Assembly (NCBI RefSeq): GCF_947172395.1 | Contig: NC_069093.1 | Span: 6,669,561 to 6,733,560 of the forward strand | Origin: Bicyclus anynana | Taxonomy: Eukaryota > Arthropoda > Insecta > Lepidoptera > Nymphalidae | Length of the DNA: 64,000 nt | Direction: 5' to 3' | Shown: positions 31,991 to 43,697 of the stretch, one piece after another | How positions within the stretch are numbered: the first letter of the stretch is position 1 | How the letters are laid out: each line of letters starts with the position of its first letter | The notes under the pieces: model-generated | The model's database searches: none | What the model was told of the DNA's origin: nothing | Seen by the model: the letters and a program-made list of their open reading frames with translations, nothing else | Translations under genes and position numbers: made by a program

Positions 31991-33589
31991 ACGTGAAAAA
32001 GAAAACAAAAAAAAAATAAAGTCGCGTATAAAAGCCACCCCGACATCTATTTAAAGAGGGAGAAAAGTGAGCTGCAAAAACAACTTCGGTTCACATAACT
32101 CGTGATTTGGGAGTTTGGTGAAAACTTTCCTTTAGATCCATGACTGCGAAACTTTACTTTATGCCTGTTGTTATTTTTGTGTAGACCTTGTTATCGTACT
32201 TATTATTCAATTATGTCCACTGGCGTGCATGAAGTTGTTAACTAGAGTAGGCACTGTTCGTACAAATTGTACAAAAATGGGGACTTCCTGCTCAAACATA
32301 CTTGTAGGTACTCAGGGTAGTTAATGCATATTGGCATTTATGAAGTTGACGCCACTTATTATGAAATTGTATATATATCTATTTATAGAATATTACCTTG
32401 TATTGTGTAGAATAGCGACTGTAGTCACAAATATTAATTTTGGTTTTTTGCTAATAGAGTTTTTAAGATAACAATTTGCTAGTTGTACAACGAATTATAT
32501 TTTCTTTTGTCTTTTATTTCTCTGTTATGTACTGATTAAATAGATTTTACTTTTTTTTTCTTTCTTTCTTAAAAATATAACAATACCTATCATAAGATTT
32601 TTGTTGTAATTTTGTTTTACCCAATTGCAATTAAATGTATTATGTGTGTGTGTCTTTGTATATGTAATCACATAATGTACTTCATTTAAACATATAGTAT
32701 CTTGTGTGGTAATGACCAATTGTTCATTATTTTTCTTATTTTTTATTTCTTTTACATTACATTTTATACCTAACCAGTAAAATTATATGATTCTATTTGC
32801 TATAATTAGGTTTTTAGTTATTCTGATAAAATGTACTAAATTTTGATCGTTACAATCTAGATATTCTTTGGATTTTGTGAGTCTAGACAAGTACTCACAC
32901 TAAGTCTAAAATGTGAGGGTAGTATTAAAGAGAAACCGCCCTGTATAATTTCACAACCCCTTTGTGCTACAAATCAAATTATCAAATTCGCACACTCAGC
33001 TAGACGACGGGTGATAACTCACATTTTTCTCGCTTACAAAATGTAGGGAGATTCAATCGCATTTGAATACAGTGTTCAATTTATCGTGATATCCTTGTAT
33101 GCAAAAAAGCAAGTCAAGTTAGTGCTAGAAATGAGAATTTTGGGGGTTCCGTAGTCATGATAATCATTAAGCCATGTTTTGGGATACTAAGTATTAGTCG
33201 TCATGTTGAAAAAGCTTTTTGGTTCGAGTGGCCAAGTTGTGCTACTTACAAAAAAATATTTAAAAAAATGCAGAAAATTTAATTTTCTACAATTTTTGTT
33301 TTATAACTTTTTAGAACCAGAAATAAAAAGTTATTAACCAAAAATTCTATAAGCATTGTCAAACTTTCGACTCCGTTTCCAACCACTTGGATTTTGTCAA
33401 ATTATGTGTGTGAGCAATGAATTCTGAAACCTTTTAGATCAATACATTTTTGGTAAAAAAATACTAAAGCTTGGCATTATTGAATCACCTTAAAGAAAAA
33501 ACTCGCCTATTTAAATGTCTGTCCATAAATAATATCGCAAGCAGACTTTTATACTGAAAATTTCTTTTGGGAAGCTTATTATTTAAAAA
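31991..33589. other. no recognisable feature
   Basis: 1.6 kb of AT-rich DNA, the longest repeat-poor stretch of the window. No coding signal; all open frames are short. Confidence 0.55.
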
Positions 33590-33655
33590 ATAACAACCCG
33601 ACTCAGGATTCGAACCCGATTATAGCCACATTTGCTAACCACAAGACCAACTAGG
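33590..33655 (-). mobile_element. tRNA-like SINE head relic
   Basis: Complement reads TAGTTGGTCTTGTGGTTAGC (box A-like) and GGGTTCGAATCCTGAGTCGG (box B). It is flanked by AT-rich DNA with no body of a known SINE. It lacks a full cloverleaf, so it is not called as a tRNA gene. Confidence 0.55.
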
Positions 33656-34019
33656 CAATTTAGTCTTACGATATTACTTAAATATAGGTATTTTTCGAAA
33701 ATAGAAACGTAGGCAAAAGTTACCTTGTCCTCAGAATAACAGCTATACAATAACACCAATGAAATCGTTTCGTTTGCTGGAATTATTATAGTTCGCGTTC
33801 AACGAGTGTCGACTACGTGCTGCTAGAAGATTGTCAAATTATTATTCTGTCCCACGCCCCAGAGCTCGTCCGGAATTACGAAAATTGTTTAGCGGATAGA
33901 AATGTGTATGTTCTATCATAACCAGTAAATAGTGTATCGCTCGCTCATGTAATCCAAATTTATAGTTTGAGGTTTTGTTACAATTTTTTTTTATTGTAGC
34001 GTGTTTTTTTTTGTTTATT
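33656..34019. other. no recognisable feature
   Basis: No classified repeat; T-rich run at 33985-34015. Confidence 0.5.
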
Positions 34020-34309
34020 TATAGGCTATAGCTTGGCAAATACGTTCGTAACACTCACGATGGTCCGCGCGGGCCGGGAGGAGGGTAGCGATGACTTTAG
34101 TTCTGCCTCGCGCGCAGGACATCACACACGCGCAGTCTTTTAGGGTAGTGGTAGGGTACAGGTAGGGTAGGGCTAAGGTAGAGTAGAGTAGGGTAGGTGT
34201 CGGGTAGGGGTAGAGGTAGGGTACGGGTAGGGTAGAGGTAGGGTAGGGTAGGCTAGGTAAAGGGAAGAATTGCACATAAGTCCAAGCGAATCTTGACCGG
34301 GTCCGCTAG
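34020..34309 (+). mobile_element. Hel-4 element carrying a GTAGGG array
   Basis: Begins GGCTATAGCTTGGCAAATAC, has CACGATGGTCCGCGCGGGCC, then the minisatellite, then TTGACCGGGTCCGCTAG before T. The CTAG end and the GTCCGCTAGT wording are those of Hel-2. The 5' end is not defined. Confidence 0.65.
34140..34262 (+). repeat. GTAGGG-type degenerate minisatellite
   Basis: Irregular head-to-tail GGTAGGGTA and GGTAGAGTA units, about 20 of them, purine-rich on the plus strand with many GGG runs. It is not the insect telomere repeat (TTAGG)n. A similar array lies at 59734-59820. Confidence 0.9.
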
Positions 34310-35155
34310 TTATCTATAAAACTGTCTAACTGTCACGGTACATGAGATAAACCCTGGAGACAGGACAGGACTATGTACAGAACCATAAAATTTGACGCAA
34401 TTTTTCCCGATTTTCAATATAAAGTCTCAGGCGTCCACTAGAAATAATTTATTGAAAAATGAAAACGACGTCACATCACGCAGGCAGAATCTAATAAGTA
34501 TTATTGAATAGTACATGCATATGTGACATACTGCATATGATATCTGGCTTAACCAACATGTGCCTGTCTTACAAAGTTCTAGGATTAAATTAGTCTTAAC
34601 ATGCGTCGCGTACTCGTAACTCAACTCAAACTTTCTCGCTGTATAATAATAGTTTTGCAACATTTTAACTTTTGATCGCGCGAAGCATATTTTGTTACAA
34701 AAAAAAATAGTGAAATGGAACACACCGCTTTTTGATGAAAAATGAAAATTTCTCTCGTTTTTTGCGTGGCTGCCATACTTGAACTAGATTTAACTTTTGA
34801 ATACTGTTTTTAATTAAATAAAATACGAATAACATTTTGTAACATTCGCTGTCTATAAACTTTATAGGAACCGTGTTTATTTACAAAAAAAAAATGTATT
34901 GTGCGCAGTTTTTGATTCTAGTTAAATACTTGATATTCAGGCAGTTCGAACTGTATCGATCCATAGATTTCATTAAAGGTTCAGTACTTTAAAAGGATAA
35001 CTGGAGTTGTTTTAGAATCTTCTTTGCCCGTCTGTCAAGACTTTTTTCGTCAGGAAAATGGAGGTATTAAATTGATATCCCCGACAACCCCGCTATTCCT
35101 GGCTCTGGCAGTGGTTACGGTAACGGCGATGCAAAAGGTGTTAAGAATATCCGGC
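34310..35155. other. no recognisable feature
   Basis: AT-rich; several open frames of under 100 codons without family signature. Confidence 0.5.
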
Positions 35156-35293
35156 AGGTTGACCCTCCACCAGGTGGACTTGATTCGCTAGATGCAGGTG
35201 GCTCAGTATCGTGATGTTTAGAAGTCCCTACAAAAAGGCCTATGTCCTGCAGTGGACGTCCATCGGCTGATATGATGATGATAATGATGATTA
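35156..35293 (+). mobile_element. RTE-type LINE 3' fragment
   Basis: Begins TTGACCCTCCACCAGGTGG; about 25 bp after it is deleted, then GATTCGCTAGATGCAGGTGG to CAGTGGACGTCCATCGGCTG and the ATGATGATGATAATGATGAT tail. Confidence 0.87.
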
Positions 35294-35888
35294 AACAAAG
35301 AAATATAGATACGAATACGAGACTCAAATTGTAGAGTTATAAACACCGTAACAGTATGTAGACGTAGAGTCATTTAACTTCCAAGTGTGACGTCACTAAT
35401 GAACGCTCTCAGGTTGCAATCTCGACAAGCCAATGAGTGAACATTATTAGCGGTTATGGTTTCCTGACTTGTAGGTGCTCACTTGTGAGAAACGTTTTAA
35501 GTTTGTAGTTTTAGCACTTTACAAGCACACCTTACTTGTAAGGATTATGTGGATTACTTCGTTGAGTTAATAATACAGTGGAATGGTAGCTCAAACTCAA
35601 CTTTTAAATTTGCTTGTTGTCACGTTAATTAGCAATCGATCTGGTGACAAGTTTCTGTCGCGGCTAGCTAGTTACTACTACCAGAAGAAGTATCGCTATT
35701 TTTAGTAATCCAGCACATCGCCTCGTTAAATTTGTTAAAGATATGATTTGTTTACAACCATACTTCTCAAATAATTACGTTATTCAGGTTTAAATTGGAC
35801 TGTCGCTTAATTTAGTTGAGATCGTAAAAAAAGCTGGTTTAATTCGATATATTACATGTAACCAAATATTGTGTGTGCTATATTACAA
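35294..35888. other. no recognisable feature
   Basis: A TGACGTCA site lies at about 35388; no other support for regulation. Confidence 0.45.
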
Positions 35889-36083
35889 TCTACACTAATA
35901 TTATAAAGCTGAAGAGTTTGTTTGTTTGTTTGAACGCACTAATCTCAGCAACTACTGGTCCGATTTGAAAAATTCTTCAGTGTTAGATAGCCCATTTATC
36001 GAGGAAGGTTATAGGCTATATATTATCCCCGTATTCCTACAGGAACGGAACCTACGCGTGTAAAACCGCGCGGCGTCAGCTTA
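35889..36083 (+). mobile_element. Hel-1 copy
   Basis: TCTACACTAATATTATAAAG to GCGTCAGCTTA. Three TTTG units; final CTAG mutated to CTTA. Confidence 0.9.
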
Positions 36084-36442
36084 TTCATAATATTAATCAA
36101 AACAAGTTAGTTCATCAGAGGAGGGTTACTGGATATATTACTCTTGTCAGCGCTATTCAATCGGCCAGGCATATAATGTGTCCAAGTTTACAAAGGTCCC
36201 TTAGGGCAGGAGCAGACAGTTCGCAAAAATGGAGCACGAGTGAAACTGTATGACGCACAGTCGGAAAGAAATTAAAGCCAAACAACAGCTTCAGTCAACA
36301 CGCCATGTTGACTTATGTTCATTGTCTGAGCTCTCTCGTGATATTACGTAACTAGCGACGCACTCTGGCTTCGCATGTATGCAATATACTAATGAGTTGT
36401 TATAAAATCTTTATAATATCCTATTCTCTTTTAATTTTATTA
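36084..36442. other. no recognisable feature
   Basis: No classified repeat. Confidence 0.5.
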
Positions 36443-36776
36443 ACTAGCGGACGTAACTTTGTCTGTGTGATTCCCTGTTTATCACGCGGACGCGTGAAAA
36501 ACAATCTAGAGGTAGGAAAAACAAGACTGCGTAGAGTCTTGTTTTTTGTACCTCTAGATTGTTTTTTGTAAAATGCAAAGCTATAGAAGCTCGGAAAGGA
36601 GGTCCTGAATGAAGCAAGCCTACTAGGCCGAGTGCGGTTCGTGAGGAGCGAAATGGAAGGTAGCGAGCGAAGCGAAACGAACCTCTGTAGAGAAACGAAG
36701 GTCAAGAAGGTGAAACTAAATGAAAAGGCGACGGAACGAGTCTTCTGGCGTAGCCACACTTTAATCTTTGTTTCTT
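36443..36776. repeat. unclassified purine-rich segment starting with a Hel-2-like end
   Basis: CTAGCGGACGTAACTTTGTC resembles a Hel-2 3' end on the minus strand, but the rest does not. The hairpin at 36497-36566 follows, then a GC-richer purine stretch (AGCGAGCGAAGCGAAACGAA) that keeps a 112-codon serine/arginine/phenylalanine-rich frame open on the minus strand. Composition bias explains that frame. Confidence 0.35.
36497..36566. repeat. snap-back inverted repeat, 32-bp arms
   Basis: Arms 36497-36528 and 36535-36566 with two adjacent mismatches (515-516) and a 6-nt loop GCGTAG. The arm contains AACAATCTAGAGGTA. Confidence 0.92.
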
Positions 36777-36940
36777 GAAAAAACGTTTGTTATATTAATT
36801 ATTATGTTAAGTTGTTATGGCTTGTTACCAATTTAAGTTGCTCTTGTGAACCAAGCTAGAACCCAGAGCCGTATAGCCAATTACAGATACAATGTTTTAT
36901 TCCCAAAACCAACGTTTTACCGTCGGTGGTAAACCCTATC

Positions 36941-37241
36941 GTTATCAACCCATATTTGGCTCACTGCTGAGCTCGTGTCTCCTCTCAGAATGAGAGGGGT
37001 TAGGCCATTAGTCCACCACGCTGGCCCAATGCGGATTGGCAGACTGGAATTAAGAAAATTCTCCGGTGTGCAGGTTTCCTCACGATGGATGTTTTTCCTT
37101 CACCGTTTGAGACACGTAATATTTAATTTCCTAAAATGGATATAACTGAAAAGTTGGAGGTGCATCCCTGGGACCGGAATCGAACCCACATCCTTCGGAA
37201 TCGAAGGCACAGGTCATATCCACTGGGTTATAACGGCTCTC
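36941..37241 (-). mobile_element. SINE-B copy, near full length
   Basis: Minus-strand copy from CAACCCATATTTGGCTCACT to TCCACTGGGTTATAACGGCT. Box B complement GAATCGAACCC is nearly intact. Confidence 0.9.
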
Positions 37242-37310
37242 TATAAACCCTAGCATGTACTAAAATCTAACTATAAAAATCCGAAACAAATTCTCAAAAC
37301 AACTCATTTC

Positions 37311-37350
37311 GGTAAATCTTAGGATTTACCATTAAATCCTAAGATTTACC
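37311..37350. repeat. perfect snap-back inverted repeat, 18-bp arms
   Basis: GGTAAATCTTAGGATTTA, loop CCAT, then the exact complement. Confidence 0.92.
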
Positions 37351-38320
37351 AGTATTCGGGCCTTTGTAAGTAACATGTATACGACAACCTACTAGAAATT
37401 AAAAACTTTGTATTACCTTTATGTACATTTAGTATAAAAAGAGGGTAAGATTTGGAAAGAAAATATGTATTTAAAACTTTTAACAAACACCACTAAATTA
37501 AAACTTTAAAGGTAAACGTAAAGCAATGTGCTCCATTTATCACTCATTAGAGAATTCTCAGAATGAAACTAGAAAATTTTTAATTGCTTTAAATTATATT
37601 TTCTGCGAAAAATTCCCCAATTTGACACGTCCCTTTTAAAAAAGAAAGTTTTCTTTAATTCTTAGCGTTTCGTTAAATAAGTTAGCTTTTAGGTAATTTA
37701 AAACGAAGCAAATTTTAAATAAATCTTCTTCATTTATATTCTACGTTTTATCAATTTATGAAAGATTCTATTAATGAGACCTTCACTTTGAATACCTACT
37801 ATATTAAATCAACTTATAATTAACTAAGTAACTTTTTCAGTAATTTCTTTTTAATTTTTCTTTACAGACTTAGTCTTTTAATCTACATTTTTTTCTCTTT
37901 TTCCTTTTATACTACTTGTACCTAATTGTAAGTGCTTACTTATAAAATACTATTGTTTTAGTAATAAAATAATAAATCATTTAAGAATTAAAAAAAGAGT
38001 GGAATAACTTGCCGGAACAAAGCTTGCCGGATCTTCCAACCAACCAGTCAGATTTTGATAATTTTTCCCACTTACTAATTAACCAATTTCTGAATGTATT
38101 CGATCCAGATTATGGAGAGAAAATACACCTCTGCCCGAGTTATAGACCTAAAATATTAATTGAACCGTTTTAACTGTACAGTTTTATCTAATCAAAATTT
38201 TAATTACAATCATTAGAAAAACTGTACAATAAAATTGACAGACACTACACAGTACACACGGACGGTTTAACTGAAAAGTTCGACTGTACAGATAAAACTG
38301 CACAATTAAAACCGACGGAC
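37351..38320. other. no classified feature
   Basis: AT-rich. Between 38180 and 38310 the string ACTGTACA occurs repeatedly in both orientations, hinting at a decayed inverted-repeat element. Confidence 0.4.
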
Positions 38321-38491
38321 CTGTAGTCATGTGGCACGTGGATTGTCTTTCTACAAAGGCTAACGCTTCGAAAACTAAAAAAATGATTGTGACTTACAGA
38401 ACTTTATCACATGACCTGTCGATAGCAAATCTCATTCCCATACATTTTTTGGCATTTGTAGAAAGAAAATCTACGTGCCATATGACTACAG
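38321..38491. mobile_element. MITE, about 171 bp
   Basis: Terminal inverted repeats of about 38 bp: CTGTAGTCATGTGGCACGTG plus GATTGTCTTTCTACAAA on the left, and the complement of CTGTAGTCATATGGCACGTA plus GATTTTCTTTCTACAAA on the right. No transposase; no clear target duplication. The open frame covering it is accidental. Confidence 0.82.
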
Positions 38492-39169
38492 CCTCAAATC
38501 TAAAGCTCGCATTAGTCAGGAAGGCTGTTGGATAATGAAATAAATCGACTTCATTGAGCTAAGACGTTTAGAAATCAAATGTAAAAGAGCCCTTAGCGAT
38601 TCGTAGCTAAATTGCTAAAGTTTGATAGCCGCAAAAGTTGTTAGCGTCACGAATGGCTTAATCATTGACCTTATTTATTACCCTTATTGTTTAAACAACT
38701 TCTTAGATATTCAGGAGTGAGATATTGTTATTGGAATCGTATAATGGTTAAAAGTCATATCAAGAGGCACGAAAGTTATGATTGTTTTAACCGTCTAGAA
38801 ACTAGAAACTTTGAAATTTTAATTTGAAAGTTTGATCTGAGTTATTTATTTATTTATTTAGACCATTTAGACCTACGGTATCACATAGGGTACAGCAAAT
38901 GTAATAAATTATTATGAAGTACCCTTGATACCAATTTGTTTACTTATGGTGTCAATGTCAAATGTAAGGTGTAAATATAACTCCAAAAAAGTTTTGTAAT
39001 GATAGTTAAGTCTAAATACATGTTTTGTACAATGACTTATTTTGTGCATCTGCATGATGTCATCAATTAGGAAATAATTAATTATTTTATCCAAAATATA
39101 GTGTATTTTATCTGTTTACAGTAAGAACAATAGTCAGACAGCAAATCAAGATTGTCAGTTGTAATGTAT
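38492..39169. other. no recognisable feature
   Basis: Includes a short TTTA tetranucleotide run at 38843-38860. Confidence 0.5.
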
Positions 39170-39472
39170 TTTTTTTTCTTATTCTTTACAAGTTAGTCCT
39201 TGACTACAATCTTACCTAATGGTAAGTGATGATGCAATCTAAGATGGAAGCGGGCTAGCTTGTTAAGAGGAGGATGAAAATCCACACCCCTTTCGGTTTC
39301 TACACGACATCGTACTGGAACGCTAAATCGCTTGGCGGTACGTCTTCGGTAGAGTGGTAACTAGCCAGACCTGGACAAATTAAGAAAATCTCACACTGCC
39401 CAGCCGGGATCGAACCCAGGACCTCCGTCTTGTAAATCCGTCGCGCATACCACTGCGCTACGAAGGCTGTCA
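39170..39472 (-). mobile_element. SINE-A copy
   Basis: Minus-strand copy with T-run at 39170-39177, full body and head ending CGTAGCGCAGTGG complement. A deletion removes the TAGTTACCACC part partially, and ACGGCCGAAGCC is lost. Confidence 0.88.
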
Positions 39473-39529
39473 AAATTGTATTGTTTCAAATTATGTATTT
39501 TTTTTCTGTGTGAAATCAGGTGTATCGTA

Positions 39530-39683
39530 TTTGAGCCATATAGCCTGTCTGTCCAGCGCGGAAATGCAGCCAGTATTCTTGCCACCATTCCACGTGAGCA
39601 TGATTTGTATAGAACTAATAGGATTTTCGTCCTTTTTTTATTGAGAAAGAAAGAATTCTTTCTCAATAAAAAAAGGACGAAAA
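39530..39683 (+). mobile_element. LINE-X terminal fragment with snap-back tail
   Basis: SLSVQRGNAASILATIPREH matches the LINE-X end. The downstream untranslated part is replaced by a perfect hairpin (arms 39624-39651 and 39656-39683, loop AGAA) built from the element's own terminal ATTCTTTCTCAATAAAA sequence and an inverted copy of it. Confidence 0.85.
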
Positions 39684-40314
39684 AAGAACTAGACATTAAT
39701 TATAAGGCCAATCTATAGTCTACGGTCAGTTACTAACTACTGACTGTATAAAAAGCTTAAAGCCTACCAATCCTTATTGGAGTGCCGTGGTGAGTCTAAA
39801 ACCCTTTCTTTTATAAAAGAAATAAATAAAAGATGATGATGGTAAATATGATATTAACCAATTCACATTTTTTATCACTTACCATAAAGCTAAACATAAA
39901 TAAAATTATAACATGAGTAATTCTTAAAAATTAGTAGATATACCCACAGAATAGATAAGAGCTAACGCTTTTAGGGAATACCAATAATGTTATAAGTCTT
40001 ATACGCGCGCCTTCAAGACTACCCTTTATTGAAAAGCAATGTTCTGTTTTAATTTAAACTTTGGCTGCGGCTGTAGAAACACTTTAAAATAACGGACTTT
40101 CTTAGGCCGAATTTGGAACGAAGTTTTTGGATGTCGATTTTATTTATTTTAAAATTGAATTCTGGGACTTTCCTTTAAAATAGTTTTCTCTAATCAATTT
40201 CTTTTTTTGATAAATGTAGTTACAACTGCCTCGTTTATTGAGTGATTAGCATATGTGGAAAAGTATCACGAGATTCTGAATTTGCGTATATAAAGTTGCT
40301 ACATTGGGAAGTAA
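39684..40314. other. retroelement tail stub, otherwise unclassified
   Basis: 39755-39835: GCCTACCAATCCTTATTGGA with GATGATGATGG end, the same kind of stub as 16681-16800. The remainder is AT-rich. Confidence 0.45.
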
Positions 40315-40738
40315 AGCTTTTCTTTCTTCTAAGGAATCTTATGGTTCCGAGACTTGGTTGCTAATTATGGGACTCATAAGAGGGCTAAGAGTCACTCAGC
40401 GGGCGATGGAACGAACACTGCGTGTTCGAATCAGAAATAAGGAGATCCGCAGAAGAACCAAAGTCGCCGATTTAGCTCAACGAGTCGCGAAGCTGAAGTG
40501 GCAATGGCCGCGCACATAATTCGAAGAACCTATGAACGTTGAGGTCCTAAGGTGCTGGAATGGCAACCCTAGATGGAAGCGCAGCGTTGGTCGACCCACC
40601 AGGTGGATTGACGACAACAAGCGAGTCGCAGGGATTCGCTGGATGCAGGCGGCTCAGGATCGCGATGTTTGGAAGTCCCTACAGAATGAGGTCTATGTCC
40701 TGCAGTGGACGTCCATCGGCTGATATGATGATGATGAA
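40315..40738 (+). mobile_element. RTE-type LINE 3' end, best copy
   Basis: Covers the last 130 or so codons of an endonuclease/reverse transcriptase ORF: YGSETWLLIMGLIRGLRVTQ, RIRNKEIRRRTKVADLAQRV, AKLKWQW, then after a short gap and frameshift KRSVGRPTRWIDDNKRVAGI, RWMQAAQDRDVWKSLQ and LQWTSIG before the stop and an ATGATGATGA tail. The GGHIARR part is deleted and one codon pair is inserted near the end. 5' truncated, inactive. Confidence 0.92.
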
Positions 40739-40894
40739 GAAATCTTACGTACATCTATCTACACATAATGCACTAGTTAGTAAATTGAGTAGTTGTACGA
40801 TTAAGTTCGGCTGACCAACTTTTAGCTTCTTAAATACCGAAGATCGCAGACTACCGGTCTACAAAGATAGATGACGTTCTAAATCATCAGCTAT

Positions 40895-41058
40895 GGGTAA
40901 AAACATGGTGAGGAAACCTTAAGTAAATTATCTAAGTGTGTGAGTGAACCATTCCGCATTGAGCACGCGTGGTGAACTATTAGCTTAATCCCTCGCATTC
41001 TGAGAGGAGACTCGTGCCCAACAGTGAGCCGAACATGGGTTGTAATGATGATGATGAT
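40895..41058 (+). mobile_element. SINE-B 3' fragment
   Basis: AAAAACATGGTGAGGAAACC to GTGAGCCGAACATGGGTTG and GATGATGAT. Head absent. Confidence 0.82.
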
Positions 41059-41225
41059 CTGTAGTATTAGGCCACACATTACAAACAGGATAACACCATC
41101 TTATTTGTATGTTGAGTAGTAATAAGGCTGACAAACTATCAGCTACCATAAAATGTCGTAGGTTGAGCCCTACAGACTCTCGTTCTTTATACATGTATCT
41201 TATCTAAGTCTAATTTAAACTAAAA

Positions 41226-41407
41226 TATATAGCTGCAGAGTTTGTTTGTTTGATTGAACGCGCTAATCTCAGGAACTACTGGTCCGATTTGAAAAATTCT
41301 TTCAGTGTTAGATAGCCCATTTATCGAGGCAGGTTATGGCTATATATAATCCCTGTTTTCCTACGGGAACGGGAATCACGCGGGTAAAACCGCGCGTCGT
41401 CAGCTAG
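41226..41407 (+). mobile_element. Hel-1 copy, 5' tip lost
   Basis: Starts at ATATAGCTGCAGAGTTTG and ends CGTCGTCAGCTAG before T. Confidence 0.88.
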
Positions 41408-42164
41408 TTAAATCATAAGCCTTTTGATTGAGGTTTTCAATAGATCACAATATTGTTTTACATGGTAATTCCTTGAACGAAAATAATTTGTATCAAAATT
41501 CGGCAGTAATTCTTGCCGTACTCCATTTACTTTATGGGGTAATGTTTTCTATTTGCCTGCGATATTTGAAATTTTATGGCGCAATAAAGCTTGTAAGCAC
41601 ATTTTCTTTATATTGACCGAAAGAAAGTTGTTCGACATAAAACACGTACCTAAACACAAATTTTTCGATGTACCTACCTTCTTTTAAATTCAAAATAATA
41701 CACGTGTATTTCTCATGTATTAAGTTTATTGCTTTAGAAGTACGGAGATAAAATATAGCCTTTGTCACTAGCTGATAATGTAGCGTTTCATTGGTGAAAT
41801 AAATTTAAATTCGGTTTAGTGCTTTATATTGGAAAGCTTAACAAACTTACTTTTATATATTCAGGTGGCTCGGGAGTATTTCCCATAACTTCAAAGAGTA
41901 GAAGTCCACAAACGAGCCAAACTGCTTAACTTATATTTTTTTAATTGTAAAATAATAACTTTTTATATTTTTATAGAAAGTAATTCAAATAATTCCGACT
42001 AGCCATTTAACATACGCCTTTATCTATCCTTACATTTTAGAATACTTAAAACTTGGCTACGTCATAATTGTAAGGATGCGTATAAGGGATACATTATAAG
42101 ATCTATTTACAAAAGAAATATTATATTTACCACGAAAATATTAATTTTAGAACACATGTTCCTT
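41408..42164. other. mostly unclassified; Hel-3-like scrap
   Basis: 41738-41825 (GTACGGAGATAAAATATAGC and GCGTTTCATTGGTGAAATAA) resembles the centre of Hel-3 on the minus strand. Otherwise AT-rich. Confidence 0.4.
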
Positions 42165-42425
42165 GAACTTTTTACCCGATTGCAAGAAGGGTTATGTTTT
42201 TCGCGCGTATCTTGTAGGTATGTATGTATGTATGTATGTATGTATGTATGTATGTATGTATGTATGTATGTTTGTATGTATGTATGTATGTATGTAATAT
42301 TCTTTATTACTTCATATCTTTCAAACCACTGAACGGATTTACGTAATTAGGATATCGTTAGATTTGTCTCTATGACCCAAGTGTTCTTAGATAGGTGAAA
42401 CTAAAAAAAATAATAAGACGACTGT
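42165..42425 (+). repeat. dispersed element carrying a (GTAT)n array
   Basis: CTTTTTACCCGATTGCAAGA and GGTTATGTTTTTCGCGCGTA precede the array; ATCTTTCAAACCACTGAACG follows. The opening resembles 63448-63490 (CTTTTTACCCGACTGCGTAA, GGGTAATGTTTTT), so this is probably one repeat family. Confidence 0.55.
42218..42296. repeat. (GTAT)n microsatellite, about 20 units
   Basis: Pure except for one TTTG unit near 42270. Confidence 0.95.
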
Positions 42426-42477
42426 AAAACGCTATAGACTCGAGATGATTTTTTTTTTCTTTCTAATATTGCAATTC

Positions 42478-42779
42478 GTCATCAACCCATATTCGGCTCA
42501 CTGCTGAGCTCGAGTCTCTTCTCAGAATGAGAGGGGTAAGGCCAATAGTCCACCACGCTGGCCCAATGCGGATTGGCAGACTTTACACACGCAGACAATT
42601 AAGATAATTCTCTGGTATGCAGGTTTCCTCACAATGTTTTCCTTCACCGATTGAGACACGTGATATTTAATTTCTTAAAATGCACACAACTGAAAAGTTG
42701 GAGGTGCATGCTCCGGATTCGAACCCACACCCTCCGGAATCGCAGGCAGAGGTCATATCCACTGGGCTATCACGGCTAT
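42478..42779 (-). mobile_element. SINE-B copy, near full length
   Basis: Minus-strand copy from GTCATCAACCCATATTCGGC to CACTGGGCTATCACGGCT. Box B complement GATTCGAACCC and box A complement CCACTGGGCTA are both intact. Confidence 0.93.
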
Positions 42780-43559
42780 TAACATGGAGTAGGTAGTGAA
42801 TATTGCCCAGTTGATATTATGATTTTCGTTAACAATGGGCTTTACGGAATACCAAAAGAGCGATTGTTATTGACTTGATGTTATTTATATTAAGTGGCTA
42901 ATATGCGTCAAAGTTATTGAATAGCCAACTGAAAAGTTGTCATGGTTTCTTTTGAAACGTTTCACGACCTTTTATGCTTTTGAGGAAGCACAAGCTGCTT
43001 GCGCCGCTGCTCTGAATGTAACTAATGGGCTTGAAAAACGTTTTCAAAGTGTTTCGAAGCAGTGAGTCGTGAGACGAGGGATAATCAGGTGTAAAACAAG
43101 TAGGCAGAGGCTACTTTGTTGGCTATGACAAGAGCATTGTATTTAGCCGCTAATTAAGACTTGCGTTTTTAAATCCATCATTATGTGTTTGAATCGTCAC
43201 TACAGACTTGCCTGGCTCTGGCTCTATAATTGTTTAAAAGCTGAGAACTACCACATGGCTCCAACTAGGGTTGGTTAGCTTATAGTAAAAAATATCATTG
43301 AGGCAAAAGGTAATACCTATAAATTCAACATTTCAATAGTAGAAGAAAACAAACCTACTAATATTTAGTTAATTAATTCTTGATTCTGGTAGCTACAATA
43401 AAAAAAAAAGCTGGTTAGTTACAACTTTCAAAACCTCGTTATTGAGAGGAGGGTAGTTTTTATAATAAGTTTTTACTAACCAGATGTTTTTTTTTTACTG
43501 TTGCTTAATTAATAGCTGTCAACTTAAGAGCCACCCTTCCCGAAGTAATTTTCACATCC
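42780..43559. other. no recognisable feature
   Basis: No classified repeat; A- and T-runs at 43400 and 43485. Confidence 0.5.
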
Positions 43560-43697
43560 ATACCGAGAAGGAAGGCCGGCGAATGTAGGAGGTTTTAGTC
43601 CGTAGGGCACCGTATATCGATGAAGTCGGACTTCGTCATCCAGGCTACCTGGATGTCATCCATGAGGATTTTCTCCTCCTACAATAAAAAAAAACTT
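43560..43697 (+). mobile_element. candidate LINE 3' end
   Basis: GAATGTAGGAGGTTTTAGTC and CGTAGGGC, ending CTACAATAAAAAAAAA, look like a polyadenylated retroelement tail; CTACAATAAAAAAAAAA also occurs at 43394-43411. A small ATCCAGGCTACCTGGAT hairpin lies at about 43639-43655. Confidence 0.35.

Noticed and set aside
34140..34262. Interstitial telomere repeat
   Set aside because: Units are GTAGGG-like and irregular; the insect telomere unit is TTAGG.
36421..36759. 112-codon minus-strand S/R/F-rich frame as a gene
   Set aside because: Caused by a purine-rich plus strand and crosses a snap-back hairpin.
38329..38535. 68-codon open frame
   Set aside because: It lies mostly within the terminal inverted repeats of a MITE.
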